From positions 1,659,122-1,723,121 of the forward strand of contig MU001492.1 of assembly GCA_010093485.1 (NCBI GenBank): a stretch of 64,000 nt of DNA, written 5' to 3'. This DNA is from Karstenula rhodostoma CBS 690.94. Its lineage: Eukaryota > Ascomycota > Dothideomycetes > Pleosporales > Didymosphaeriaceae. The notes beneath the pieces were generated by a model that saw only the letters and a list, made by a program, of their open reading frames with translations, had not been told where the DNA came from and ran no database searches. Below are positions 1 to 10,239 of the stretch, piece after piece; positions within the stretch are counted from its first letter, which is position 1; the number at the start of each line of letters is the position of its first letter. The position numbers were made by a program, and so were the translations under genes.

Positions 1-888
1 ATTTCATCTCCCCACCTTCGAGCTTGAGCGCCGTCTTGTTGACATCGTCGACTTGCTCTTCCAGATCTGTAAAATCGGATACGAGCCATACCTGCGACAC
101 GCCACTGAACATGCGGTGCAGGCGCTGGTGCGTGAGGTATTCGCTCGGCACGTTTGTGAAAAGTACGGTACGAGAGGAGATACGGGACGAATTCCATGCG
201 GAGAGCAGGTATGCTTGTCGTAGTTTGATCAGATACGAGATCTCGCGCCATATCAGGTACAATACAAAACCTGTGTTTCACTGTTAGGCGGGCTTTATGG
301 AAAGACGCCAACTGAAATTGTAGTCCTGCACCCACCAAAGAATATCCAGGCAATGATCGCATGCGCGAAGAACCGTGCCGGCTGAGCCACGTTGCTGAAG
401 GACAAGATATCCAAGTTTTGTTGCCCGGCTCCTCCTGTTGCATTCACGGGGAAGAGGACAGGCCATGTGATCAAGCAGCCGACGAAACTCATAAAGACCA
501 TCATCTTGAGGAATCGCACAAAGAGGTAGGCATCGAGTGATTGGTGATTGAGGATATAGTCATCATTGGTAGCGCGAAATTCGGAAATCCAACTGAACAA
601 GCCCGGTTTGGCAGAGGATGGTGTTTTTTCGCTGTTCAAACGGTTAGAATGTGCCAACCAAACCGCAGACGACCGCGCAATGCCAACATACTAATTGCTT
701 AATTTTTCGTGGACTGTGCGTGCCTGGTATAGGCGCTGCTGCTTCCTGCGCAGTATGAGGAAGAATCCAATGTAAACGGCCGCGAGCGCAGCGCATGGCA
801 CAAGCGTGGAGACGAAAGCTGATATCGAAGACGACGAGTTTCGGGCGCTGCCCTGGCGTGAGTCGCCTGTTGACGAAGGGGACGACAT
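1..888 (-). CDS. CSC1/OSCA-like (RSN1/DUF221) cation channel, C-terminus beyond window
   Basis: Predicted plasma-membrane calcium-permeable channel of the CSC1/OSCA family. Exons 888-692, 631-336 and 270-1 keep one frame through two short introns (GTATGT..AG; GTGGGT..AG). The N-terminus has a first membrane helix (about residues 17-38) ending in a basic stretch. It is followed by the family block NHQSLDAYLFVRFLKM, a second hydrophobic segment, and AWIFFG with a third segment. After that come REISYLIKLRQAYLLS and SSRTVLFTNVP, the usual entry to the cytosolic domain. The start at 888 is the ATG just before the first helix. The frame is still open at base 1, so most of the pore region lies outside the window. 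The family call is firm. The ion specificity is family knowledge only. Confidence 0.87.
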
Positions 889-1703
889 GGCGACGAACAA
901 AGCCTCACATTGTGAGGTAGAAGTGGTGCAACTCCACTGTTTCTTATGTTCGCTCCGCAACCTACTCACATGCCATCGTCATCCCCAGACCCACTTCCAA
1001 CTTCACGAAACAAGGCCATGGTACTGGCGTTGAGTTAGGTCTCCCGCCGCGCACCGCCAGCGATAGTGTGGATTCGCGGGCGTGACGGCCAATCGAATGC
1101 ATTTCTTGGTCCGATCGGTTGTTTGAATTTTGATAGGTGGTTGGGATAGGGCCGGTACATGTAGTGGTTTGAAGCCGTGGCTTGTAGCGGGGCTACGGCG
1201 TGTGAAGCTAGCGGTGGTAGCATTGACGGTTGTGGTGATGTTCTTTGATGTCATCAGGGTCTCATTGCATGTGGGAAACCGCATGCGTAGAGCGTTGAGG
1301 ATAAACAGCTCCCAGCTGCATCAGGTATTCGTGCTGGGTATTCCAAGCGCAGACTGTGTGAGAATGCAGGACCCAAGAACCACTGCTGCTGCATTCGAGA
1401 CAAGGTAGACCGACGAGCTGTGAGCTTCGAGATTGTCTGGGCAATTCCCCCTGAAACTTTATCGAAACCGCCAGTTCAATGACGATTTTACTGACAACAA
1501 AGAAGTTGTGTTTCGGGGACAACCTTGATTGTTAACCGCCTCGGTGGTATTCGTTCTCGCCAATTATTGTAGCCTATTGTCAAAGCTAGAAGGCATTAAT
1601 AGCGAACGATGACTGCTAAACGCACCATCCCGGATGTAATTCTAGAACACTTACACATATTGATACAGTACATCTATAGATCGTATGCGCCTTGAGTCAA
1701 ACC
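889..1703. other. Intergenic, no gene recognised
   Basis: This stretch separates the 5' end of the CSC1-like gene from the 3' end of the thioredoxin-like gene. Only short overlapping frames without family motifs are seen. Confidence 0.6.
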
Positions 1704-2299
1704 TCATTTGCCAAATATGCTACCAAACAGACCGCCTCCTCCACCTCCAGTCCGTCCGCCTCTTCGTGCTTCATTCAGCAGCCATTCTCGCAAGCGATCC
1801 TTATTCTTCATCTCTTGAGGGCTCGTAAGCTTCGTATCGAACTGCGCTTCCTGTCTGCTGAACGCCAGCAGCGTAGGCATCGATGTGATCTACACGCACC
1901 TAGTCAGCACTGATCCAATCGTCCATTTTCGATTCTGAAATCACCCACCATATATTTCACACCCAGGTCTCCGATCAATGTACTGTCCAACTCCACCTCG
2001 ACAAACCCCAGTCCGCCCTCCTCTTGTCCCACGCGCTCGTCCTCGATCATCCCCCTGACCAGCGGCTTAATTGTTTGGCACGTGGAGCACCAGCTTGCGC
2101 TCCATATGGTTATGAGCGGACGGTTCTCGGCGGCCGAGAGGAGCGTGAGGGTTTGCAAATCGTTCGGCGTGCGCACATTGTCGAAGATGCGGTTTTGGTT
2201 CGAGCGCGTCGAGGAAGCGCCGAGGAAGCCGCGCTGGGGTACGCGCGGGAGTTGCAGTTTTAGCGAGCGGGATATCGATGGCGTCGGTCGGAGTATCAT
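1704..2299 (-). CDS. Thioredoxin-domain protein, probably mitochondrial
   Basis: Two exons (2299-1949 and 1889-1704) give 178 residues. The thioredoxin fold is shown by the redox motif WCSTC (residues about 70-74), with a downstream acidic helix. After splicing the cis-proline strand reads MITSMPTLLAFSRQEAQ, where the Pro follows SM. The intron uses GTGGGT and ends in TAG, and joins the codons phase 0. The first 35 residues are rich in Arg, Ser and Leu without acidic residues, which suggests a mitochondrial presequence (inference). The tail after the thioredoxin fold is a glycine-rich run ending LFGSIFGK. It probably acts as a disulfide reductase, although the partner cannot be read from sequence. 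No better upstream start is visible. Confidence 0.85.
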
Positions 2300-3670
2300 T
2301 GTGTCGTGATTGTTGCGGAGGAAGGCCGTCGAGCTGTGGTGGGTTTCGCAGACGCGTAGGAGAATGCGACGTCATCGCGACTGGCGCTTGCCGAGTCGCT
2401 AAAATCGAGCTTAGACAGGGGTCCCGTTCAGTCTTCAGGCCTGAGTTACCCACCACTTGTCCTAACAAAAGATGAGATTGACTGTATCGAACCACTGACA
2501 GCTACGGGACTTACGCATCACATTCAAGTGGAAACGGTCACCCTCCCGCCAACAACCGTTGATAATGACTTTGCTGGCGCGACCATTCGACGTGTAGTTG
2601 TGAAGGAAAATTGCAGATCTGAGCAAAGCACAAGGCGAATTCAAGCGGAGGCATAAGCTGTGGCGCAAAAGGCTCAAGGACACCATTGGAAAAAACGATC
2701 CAGATTTCTATGTACAAGTCTATAGCCACCATGCGATCTAGTACTAAAAACAATCCTGCCTTCAGGAGAGTTAAGAGTTGGACCCAAAGGCGAAAAGGAA
2801 AATAGCACTAGGAGCGTGATGCCGCTTGGTTGCGACCAATGTTGACTGGGGCCCATCGCAACCTGGAGCGCTGACACGCGTCTGCGGAACACCAGATGTC
2901 CCAGTCTGTGAAGTAGGATCCGCAATCATTCCAGTAGAGTGAGCGAGTAGGACCACATGACACACGCTTAAGCGCATATCGTCGTTGGGCAGGGCAGTTT
3001 ACTTCTGCGCCCAGCAACCGATTGCTAGAGACCATTCTTGCAGCAGTTACGGCGGCCGTGCACCAAGCGGGTCTACCCATGTCGTCGGTGGCTGGTTTCA
3101 TGGCCGGCCTCGCCTTATGCTCGTTCACTGACGTTTCTGGGTTGACCCATGATATACGCGCTGCGACAATTGCATTTACTGGCCTTGCAGTCACACTCAG
3201 TTTCTTCGCCCCCGACGTTGACGACAAGGTAGGTCGCCAGTCAATGTAGTCGAAACATCATTCGCCAATGCATCCCCAGATGACTGGTCAGATTGCAGTT
3301 AACGCTCCATCGTGCAGATGATGATGCAAAAACGGGAAACGGTGATGATGTTTAACGCACATCGAGGGCATGGTGAGGATGACTTTTATCCCACACGATG
3401 CGTTAGGAAGCGAAATGCCATAGATTTCGATAACACAAAGCTCTGCATGCATGTCTCCACCGCCACTACACCATAATAAAAATAAAGTTATATATTAAGC
3501 TAGTACCTTTACTTTCATTCATATCGTATTTCGATTGTTGACTCTTCGCGCGCTTTTGCAAGCCGCGGCAAAACACAATACAGGAACTCTGTGGGGTGCC
3601 AAAACACAAAGATTTCAAACAGCTCAAAAGTCATAGGAATTATATGGTATTTCAAGCAGTCAAAACGTCT
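2300..3670. other. Intergenic, no supported gene
   Basis: Two overlapping frames on opposite strands between about 2800 and 3250 (75 codons plus, 139 codons minus) have no recognisable domain and no convincing splice partners. The 3' half becomes AT-richer near 3470-3540. Confidence 0.5.
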
Positions 3671-4382
3671 TCAATGACAAGCCTTGCCGTACTTCCTTAG
3701 GCGCACGTAGTTGTACGGCAGAGGCGCTATGAAACCTGCAGACACAGAAAGCAAAGCCGCAACCCAAAAAGCTGCAGAGTCCAATTGCACTGCTCCTCCG
3801 GTTAGATGGTAGTCAACTACATTCTCTGCCAACTCCATTGTAATCATTGAGATCATGCTCATTCCCGCAGCCGTTCGAGCGGCAGCCATCCAAGGGAGGC
3901 GATCATAGCCATATCGGAGGAGTGCAGTCTCTAGAAGCATCGATGAGGTGATACCGGATGCCACTACACCGAATCAATGCAACTTCTTGAAAAGGGAAAT
4001 GAGCAGACGCACTAGAAATCGCCATTATGGTCCCCATTCCCAGAGCTGGGTGAGAAAGCTGAAGATACCACATCGCCGAGAAATCCCCCAGTGTGCAGCC
4101 AATCAGACAGCGGAGCGTATTGATTCCAGCTCGTTTCCAAGTTGCTTTTGAGGTCCAGAATTGCGGTGCTGTAAAGGATGCGGGACGGGTAGCTTCGCCA
4201 GGGCATGAAGAAGTCGATGACCCACTCTTATTGCATTTGAGTCTTCGCTGCGAAGTGGATGCATCTTGCCGAGAGGCCCAGGCTGCGCTGCTGCAGAGAG
4301 GTGTACGAGGGAGGGCACAATTCGTTAGCAAGGGTCTAAATCGACGTAGGGGCACTGTGACCCGATTCGAGAGCAAGGTCAT
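3671..4382 (-). CDS. DUF4396 family membrane protein
   Basis: Exons 4382-4013 and 3963-3671 (intron GTGCGT..TAG) encode 220 residues. The N-terminal 55 residues are basic and Ser-rich and may be a targeting segment. From about residue 78 the protein is hydrophobic, with four likely membrane helices. The block with SMISMITMELAEN is the most characteristic piece of DUF4396, a domain known mainly from bacteria and found in many ascomycetes. The tail PYNYVRLRKYGKACH fits the end of the domain. The intron joins TCT-A to TG-GCA and recreates a Met codon, so the GTG at 3964 is not a start. The biochemical function of the family is not established. A Tourist-like MITE lies about 150 bp upstream of the start. 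Confidence 0.8.
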
Positions 4383-4528
4383 AGATGACCGTCGTGATTT
4401 ACAGATGAAATATTGAGTTGGTGTAGATGAAAGGAATCATCCTGAGGTTTGACGAGAATCAGTTTAGTGGCCTGCTTTGACGCTAGTCCATTGCGCTAAG
4501 TCCACAGTGGGAAGTACGCAATGCCCTA

Positions 4529-4671
4529 TAAGGGCCTGTTCGGTCAGCGTGATCTAGGACCATGATCTCACCTCACTTACTAGATAAAGTTTTATACTAG
4601 CGATTTACCGCAACCGTCTAAAATCACGCTAAGATCACGATTCCAGATCACGCTGACCGAACAGGCCCTAA
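4529..4671. mobile_element. PIF/Harbinger (Tourist)-like MITE with TAA target duplication
   Basis: A 137-bp element (4532-4668) has perfect terminal inverted repeats of 24 bp, beginning GGGCCTGTTCGGTCAGCGTG and continuing through ATCT. It is flanked by TAA on both sides (4529-4531 and 4669-4671). The GGGCCTGTTCGG end and the 3-bp TWA duplication are hallmarks of PIF/Harbinger-derived MITEs. There is no coding capacity. It sits in the upstream region of the DUF4396 gene and downstream of the HET gene. Confidence 0.85.
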
Positions 4672-4798
4672 GTACGCATGCGCAAAAGTGGCGAGTCCGC
4701 CGGCTTGACTCATTCATTCCTTGGGCGACTCGATAGAAAAATACATAGAATCAACTCTGTGCTCCAATCATTTCATATCTCAACGCCTTCTGAAACTA

Positions 4799-6799
4799 TC
4801 AAACAAGAACAAAATCCTGCAGAGGTATTCCCGCTCTTCGCAATGTCTCTGGTGAGACATGAAGTCTGTGTGGACGACGCTGGTAATCATTTACTTCGAT
4901 TCCAGCCTCTTCTAAAACGCTTGCCGGGTCCGTCACAACTCGACCAGTAACTGGATTGTGCAGGGCAAATGGGGTGCCATCTATAAGTTCGGACTTCTGA
5001 ACGGTATCTTCGAGCCGCCGAACGGCACGATAAAGACTAGAAACCTTTTGACCATAGATGATCTCTCCACTCATTATACCTGGGACTCGACACGGACCAA
5101 AGACCTGCCAGGTGCTGTCAGGCTGGTTTTCCTGAAAAGCGCGAAGCACAACAGGATATCGGCAACCGAGTAGTATGCAGACGATGTCGCCTTGTCGGGT
5201 TCCGAGAGGCGCGAGCCCTATGTAATCGTTGCCTGCTTTGAAGATGCAGCGGCCTTGCCAGTCTGATACCAATTCCGCTTGGCATTCTCTAACACTCAAC
5301 GTGAACATATCTTGGATATCATCAAAGCTCTTTTCCGTTGACCACACAGTCTCCAGATATTTCATGCAGTCATCTAGGGAGGAACGATCTCCCCGTGGCG
5401 GCAGAAAACTCTCCGAGAAACCATCAGAAAATGCCCAACAGCAACGCTCAAGGAAGGTGTTCTTATGCTCCTCTGACACTTGGGCAAAACCTAAGAACTC
5501 TCTCAGGTCGCGAAGTTGACTGAAGGAAACGCCAGATCGAGATTCCCTCGGCCCACCAATAACATTGTTGACAGCCTCTATTCGGCAGACAGGAATACCT
5601 GAAACGCGGAGTCTGTTGCTCTCAAGAACAAGTACATCTGCAGATATCCAGGCGCATGCACTCCAGTTCGTAGAGAGTCTCCCCGAGACTCGCAGCGGGA
5701 CTGACCAGTCCGGCACCCAGCTTGGAAGGTCAAGGTTACGCGAGGACAACTCGCAACTGTTAAGCAGTTCTAGGGATCTAAATGTTGTGTAGAAGCTCAG
5801 AGCCGTAGTGATGTATATATCTCGGGCGGGACGCGAGTAGTCCGGAGTGGTGAACAATGCTTTGTCACTTGGTATGAGAAGACTAAGCGCGGCGTAAAGT
5901 CGATCTCGGGGATCTTCGCATTGGGTGCCCGCGAATTCGTAGCGCAAATTTCTCAACCACAGCGAATGTGGTGAGATATTGCAGAGTAGGAATACAAGCT
6001 TTCTTCGGACTATGTAGAGCTGGGAATTGTATGAACTTAACCCCGCCGAAAAATAACTTTTGACTCTGAGACAAGTTGCGGCGTTGCGAAAGTCTTCCCA
6101 CGGGATTCGCTGTTGGCCACATTGGACGCAGGCATTGGTGGCAAGCACTATCTCTTGTCTTATCCATGTACGATCAAAGTAGGGTCTCTGAAACAGAGCG
6201 CATACTGAATCCAGCTCGCCTGTACGGAATGGCAAGGGGATCTTTTGATCCGCCCAGTGCGAGTGACTGGTTCCGAGAGTCGGTCTCATAGTGAAATGGT
6301 TCCCAAATTCGACATGGAAAGTTAGGTCTTGGAGCAGTTGAATGGCCATACTGCTGTTGTTCTCCTCGCGTCCCAGCCAAGCGGTCACGCAGCTAGCACG
6401 AGAAAACACGTCTCCCATCATAGCGACCTGCGTACCCTTCTCTTCATCGTCTTTCTGATTGATACAGATGGCATCTATCCACATAAATCGTTCCTCATGT
6501 TCGAGCCGAATATTCCGAAGTGCAACATCCAGATTTTGGCCTATCTCGATGTTGCCAACGGTGGCCCCTGTGTCTTTGTCCACCACTTGAACTCGGGATA
6601 CGTGTTCAGGGAGGCCCCAGGCGTACGAGAGAGCTTCGAAGTCGAATCCACTGTCTTCCATCACCGCGAGTTCAGATTCGCGCTGAAGGTGTCTTGTGCG
6701 GAATGATATGTAGATGTCATCATCGTAGGCACCGGGCTGTATGACTGCAACTCTGATCTCCGCTCCGGCGTCTGACAGTGGCTTGTACGTGTATTCCAT
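4799..6799 (-). CDS. HET-domain protein (heterokaryon-incompatibility family)
   Basis: Intronless 666-residue protein. The HET domain spans about residues 50-220 and carries its three conserved blocks. These are FEALSYAWG (about 54-62), a block centred on MWIDAICINQ with the following region to AWLGRE (about 106-145), and a block with YFDRTWIRQEI (about 208-218). The C-terminal 400 residues resemble the usual variable part of HET proteins, with SWVPDWS and a stretch near residue 520 containing RQGDIVCILLG that is common downstream of HET domains. HET proteins trigger cell death when incompatible hyphae fuse, or act in other NLR-like recognition. Which partner this one senses cannot be told, and it carries no NACHT or ankyrin part. 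The start at 6799 opens directly into the domain. Confidence 0.9.
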   Translation of the reverse strand: MEYTYKPLSDAGAEIRVAVIQPGAYDDDIYISFRTRHLQRESELAVMEDSGFDFEALSYAWGLPEHVSRVQVVDKDTGATVGNIEIGQNLDVALRNIRLEHEERFMWIDAICINQKDDEEKGTQVAMMGDVFSRASCVTAWLGREENNSSMAIQLLQDLTFHVEFGNHFTMRPTLGTSHSHWADQKIPLPFRTGELDSVCALFQRPYFDRTWIRQEIVLATNACVQCGQQRIPWEDFRNAATCLRVKSYFSAGLSSYNSQLYIVRRKLVFLLCNISPHSLWLRNLRYEFAGTQCEDPRDRLYAALSLLIPSDKALFTTPDYSRPARDIYITTALSFYTTFRSLELLNSCELSSRNLDLPSWVPDWSVPLRVSGRLSTNWSACAWISADVLVLESNRLRVSGIPVCRIEAVNNVIGGPRESRSGVSFSQLRDLREFLGFAQVSEEHKNTFLERCCWAFSDGFSESFLPPRGDRSSLDDCMKYLETVWSTEKSFDDIQDMFTLSVRECQAELVSDWQGRCIFKAGNDYIGLAPLGTRQGDIVCILLGCRYPVVLRAFQENQPDSTWQVFGPCRVPGIMSGEIIYGQKVSSLYRAVRRLEDTVQKSELIDGTPFALHNPVTGRVVTDPASVLEEAGIEVNDYQRRPHRLHVSPETLRRAGIPLQDFVLV

Positions 6800-7343
6800 T
6801 GCCGTAGCACGTTCGTGTGCGTGAATGCGATAATGATGATGTGTTCCGGTACTGCAATATTGAAGTAGGGAGACGCGCTCGCGAGGACGATGGGATTAGA
6901 AGGTGGCGATCATCGATTGGGTGAATATCGCGCTGGGTGTAAATCGTTGGGGGGTGAATGCGATAAAGCTAGGTTGAAGATAGATGGACCCGAGCTAGAG
7001 GATAATGGAAGACTGATGAATGAAGTTGGTGGCAAGGTGAGAGCGCGGATGTGTCGTGAGTGATCAGGCTGAGGCTGTGGCGGGGCTTCGCCATGTGCAT
7101 CCATGCTAGGGGCCAACTTCGTATAGATGCTGCAGGTGCATTAGCGAGATGGCAATCCAGCCAAAGAGAAGCAACGCCCGCTATCTGTTCAAGCCCGAAA
7201 TATACTTGAAAAGATACATTCGATTGACGACTATTCAGATCAAGAGGGTATATTAGGAGTAGACAACCCTGATCTTCCGTCGCGTCTTCTTCACCAGAGA
7301 CACCTTTATCGTTACACTAATTTCCGTATATACGAGCATACCC
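6800..7343. other. Intergenic, promoter side of HET gene
   Basis: No gene recognised. It holds the upstream region of the HET gene and the downstream region of the amino-acid transporter gene. Confidence 0.6.
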
Positions 7344-8856
7344 TCAAATACTCAAATCGGCACATGAAAAAGCCGGTCTCGTACTCCCGCTATAATCTGC
7401 TACGATAGCATCACAAGCCGCATACAGCCCCGGCCCCAGCAGGAACAATCCCACCAGCATCACAACTGCATGGAACGCCGTCTTCACCGTGCGTCCAAAC
7501 CCACCAAATAAATCGCGTTTGTTCATCTGCCAGTACGCGACGGCGAAGTAAATGAAGCCGAAGAAAGAGTCGAAGGCCGCGCCCAGAAGAGACAGGAAGT
7601 CGCCCATGGAGGGAATCACTTCGGCGAAGATGAAGCCGATCCACCAGATGGCGGCCATGACGGCAATCCAGACGCCCCAGCCGATAAGGGTATTGCTATG
7701 CTCGTGGCGCGAGCCGCGCATGAGGTGCTTGTAGACATATTTGGCGGAGACGTTGGCGTAGATGACCTGTAACCGTCAGTTCTTGCCGCTCGGAGAGATG
7801 AGATTAGTGCACTTACGCCAATAACGAGCGTAGGCACGATCACAAAAGCGAACGACGCTTTCTTGTACACTACAACACCCAAGCTCCCGAATGCGGGCGC
7901 CGTAGCATACTGGCCTAGGTATCTGAATCCGATGACCGGAGGCACAATGAAGAGGAAGGCTGAAAGGCAAGCCAGGACTGCCAGGCTCTTGGGAAAGTCC
8001 TCCGGCTTCTCCATCTCAGAGATGAAGGTGGGGAAAAGGATTTGCGGTACCCATAGGAACGTGATGTTCAGCACTGCATTCATGGCAGCGACGAACGTGG
8101 TGCCGGACGGCGGGAATGCGTATGTTTTCACGGGTCCAGCCTCAGGGTAGGCACCAAGGTATCCCAATCCGGGTGCGTCTTCGATGCCCACGAAGACGAG
8201 GAAGAGCAGAATCGCGATTCCCATACACGCGGCTGAGAACATGGACATGAACGAAACGTGCTTCAGCGTACGTGGCAGGGACATGACGATGCCCATGAGC
8301 GTCACGATGACAGAGAATGTGACGGTGCAGAGGGAGTGGTCGGACAGTGTGTTGATTACTCTGGCGCCGGTGAGGACGTGAAAGCCGATGAGCATGATGT
8401 TGTTTGCTAGCAGCATGAAAGCAGTGAAATGGTAAGCCCAACGCTGCTTGCCGAATGCGTAGTAACCAAAATCACAGATGTCCATGATCTGAGGATGTCT
8501 AAGATGGTCAGCCTCGTTTGTGGCACTAGTACAGTGCGTACCCACTTCATGATGAATCTCCACATAGTCATACTTGTGAAGTAAAACAGGCCCCCGGCGA
8601 GTAGCATGGTGATGATACCAGGTACCCATCCAAGTACGCTCAAACTCCAACTCTGCGCCATGATGGCCAAGCACACCTGTTCGCCTGCAAGCAGCCAAGC
8701 AGCCTTCTGCCAGGACATTGTACGAAGCTGGATATCGTGTCTTCGGTCTTTAGCGACGAGAGCATCAAAAGTCACGCCATCTTCATCTGAGTCTCTCGAA
8801 GGCTCATTGACGATTGGGCCCGGCGCTTTTTCGTCCGCATACTTGACGTTGGACAT
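7344..8856 (-). CDS. Amino-acid transporter, Aa_trans (AAAP) family
   Basis: Three exons (8856-8542, 8488-7817, 7766-7344) give 469 residues. About eleven membrane helices follow an 45-residue acidic cytosolic N-terminus. The helix 1 region with WQKAAWLLAGEQVCLAIMAQ and the segment IMDICDFGYYAFGK are typical of fungal neutral amino-acid permeases of the AAAP family (N. crassa mtr-like). The loop with FISEMEKPEDFPKSL and the helix with GFRYLGQYATAPAFGSL are also typical. Intron 1 is GTACGC..CTCAG and intron 2 is GTAAGT..ACAG. For intron 1 an alternative acceptor eight bases upstream would create a stop. The first ATG in frame further upstream (9078) would add 74 low-quality residues, so 8856 is preferred. 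Substrate unknown, proton symport inferred from the family. Confidence 0.86.
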
Positions 8857-10239
8857 GATGGGATGAGGTTCGTTTGTGTCACTTGTTGGCAATCGGCGTG
8901 AAAGCTTGGGTGCGCAGTCAAGAGGAGTCAAGCATGTATAAATGCTTGGTTTTGTCTTGACACAAGGTACGGTAAGGTGCAGGGCAGGCTCGTTACGCAG
9001 ACCAGGCTGGCACGTGGCTGAGTCTAGAACCAAGGCGAACTCCGGACGTGGCCCCGCGTGGGTTGATTTACACTTCACCCTTACTAACTATCGTGTTCTT
9101 GTTGGTGCTGGTCTGAGTTCAACCTCAGTCCTATCCCATGGGTAACGCGAGGTGCTAACGGACAGGGCCAGACAACGCCAACACCTTTGTCAGTATTAAC
9201 GTCATAAGAGGTTCTCGTTGCGACATGGGCTCGTGAATTCGTGACAATGGTCGAATTGATGTGGTTGCGATAGGTGGGGCGCAGCGTCCGGGATCTCGCC
9301 CATTAGGTACGTACGCCATTCGACGCTAAATGGCGTGATAGACGCAAATTGTGATCGGAATTTCAAAACTCAGGCGACGATTCGGAAAATTTGCTGATGT
9401 GGCTGCATGGAACAAGCTGCGTAGGCATGAGTTAGCTTCGGGGACACCGCATGTCGGGATCCGATGTGACCCACCCGCGGAGCGCTGCATCCTTCGCGTC
9501 CGCAAGCTTATCGTCGCAACTCCGTAACGTTTCGATATAGACGAATGAGCGCGCTGGATTCTGAATATCGCAGAAAAGCCGCTTGTAGACATGTAGAGGA
9601 CTCTTTTCCCGGCGAAAGCACTCGATCCTGACTACCACATCTTGCCCCTGAATGTGCGCTCTGGCAAGGCCTTCCAGTTCTTCCACTCAACATATCTCAA
9701 CAACGGAGAAATGCTATTCTTTCGCTACCGTTGTTGTTGCTCGAGAAGATGTCGCGCCACGAACAATGAAGATCGCCCCCACTCGTAGACGAGGATTGAC
9801 CCGCTCATTGATGGCCTTAAACTCTCAACTCCTCATGGCTAGCGGCCCCCCCGCGTCTTCTCATCTTGACGGGAACGAACTGCAGCGTTTGCCAGCAACT
9901 GAACTGGCAGACGAAGTAACGTCGGCGCAAGGAGTTTGACTCGTAGGTTTTGCTGCTGCAATCCGTGTCCCACTTTCTTACAATGAGTCTGCTGCGTCAG
10001 CGACTAGGCAGTGACGTTCGACGAGTAAACCGGTGGAAACGATCCTGCGAAGTTAGGCGGCATGAGGCAGGTGCAAAGTCGACGCGAACTTTAGACACCA
10101 CCAGAACGCAGTTCGATAGGATAAGCAGAGCCGGTTGGGTCGTATAACACACAGCATTTGGGCGCAAGATCGTGGACAATGGCGCATTGCAGAACTCGCT
10201 GCTCTCACGTGATCCGGATCATAGCTCAGACTGGAAGAG
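8857..10239. other. Intergenic between transporter and NRPS, nothing recognised
   Basis: This 1.4-kb stretch lies between two divergently transcribed genes. Several frames of 60-95 codons exist, but none has a domain, a signal peptide or splice support. It probably contains the promoters of both genes. Confidence 0.5.

Noticed and set aside
2808..3249. Opposite-strand frames of 139 and 75 codons
   Set aside because: No domain, no splice partner, and the two frames shadow each other.
3022..3249. Hydrophobic 75-codon plus-strand frame
   Set aside because: Could be a membrane fragment, but no family, start context or neighbouring exons support it.
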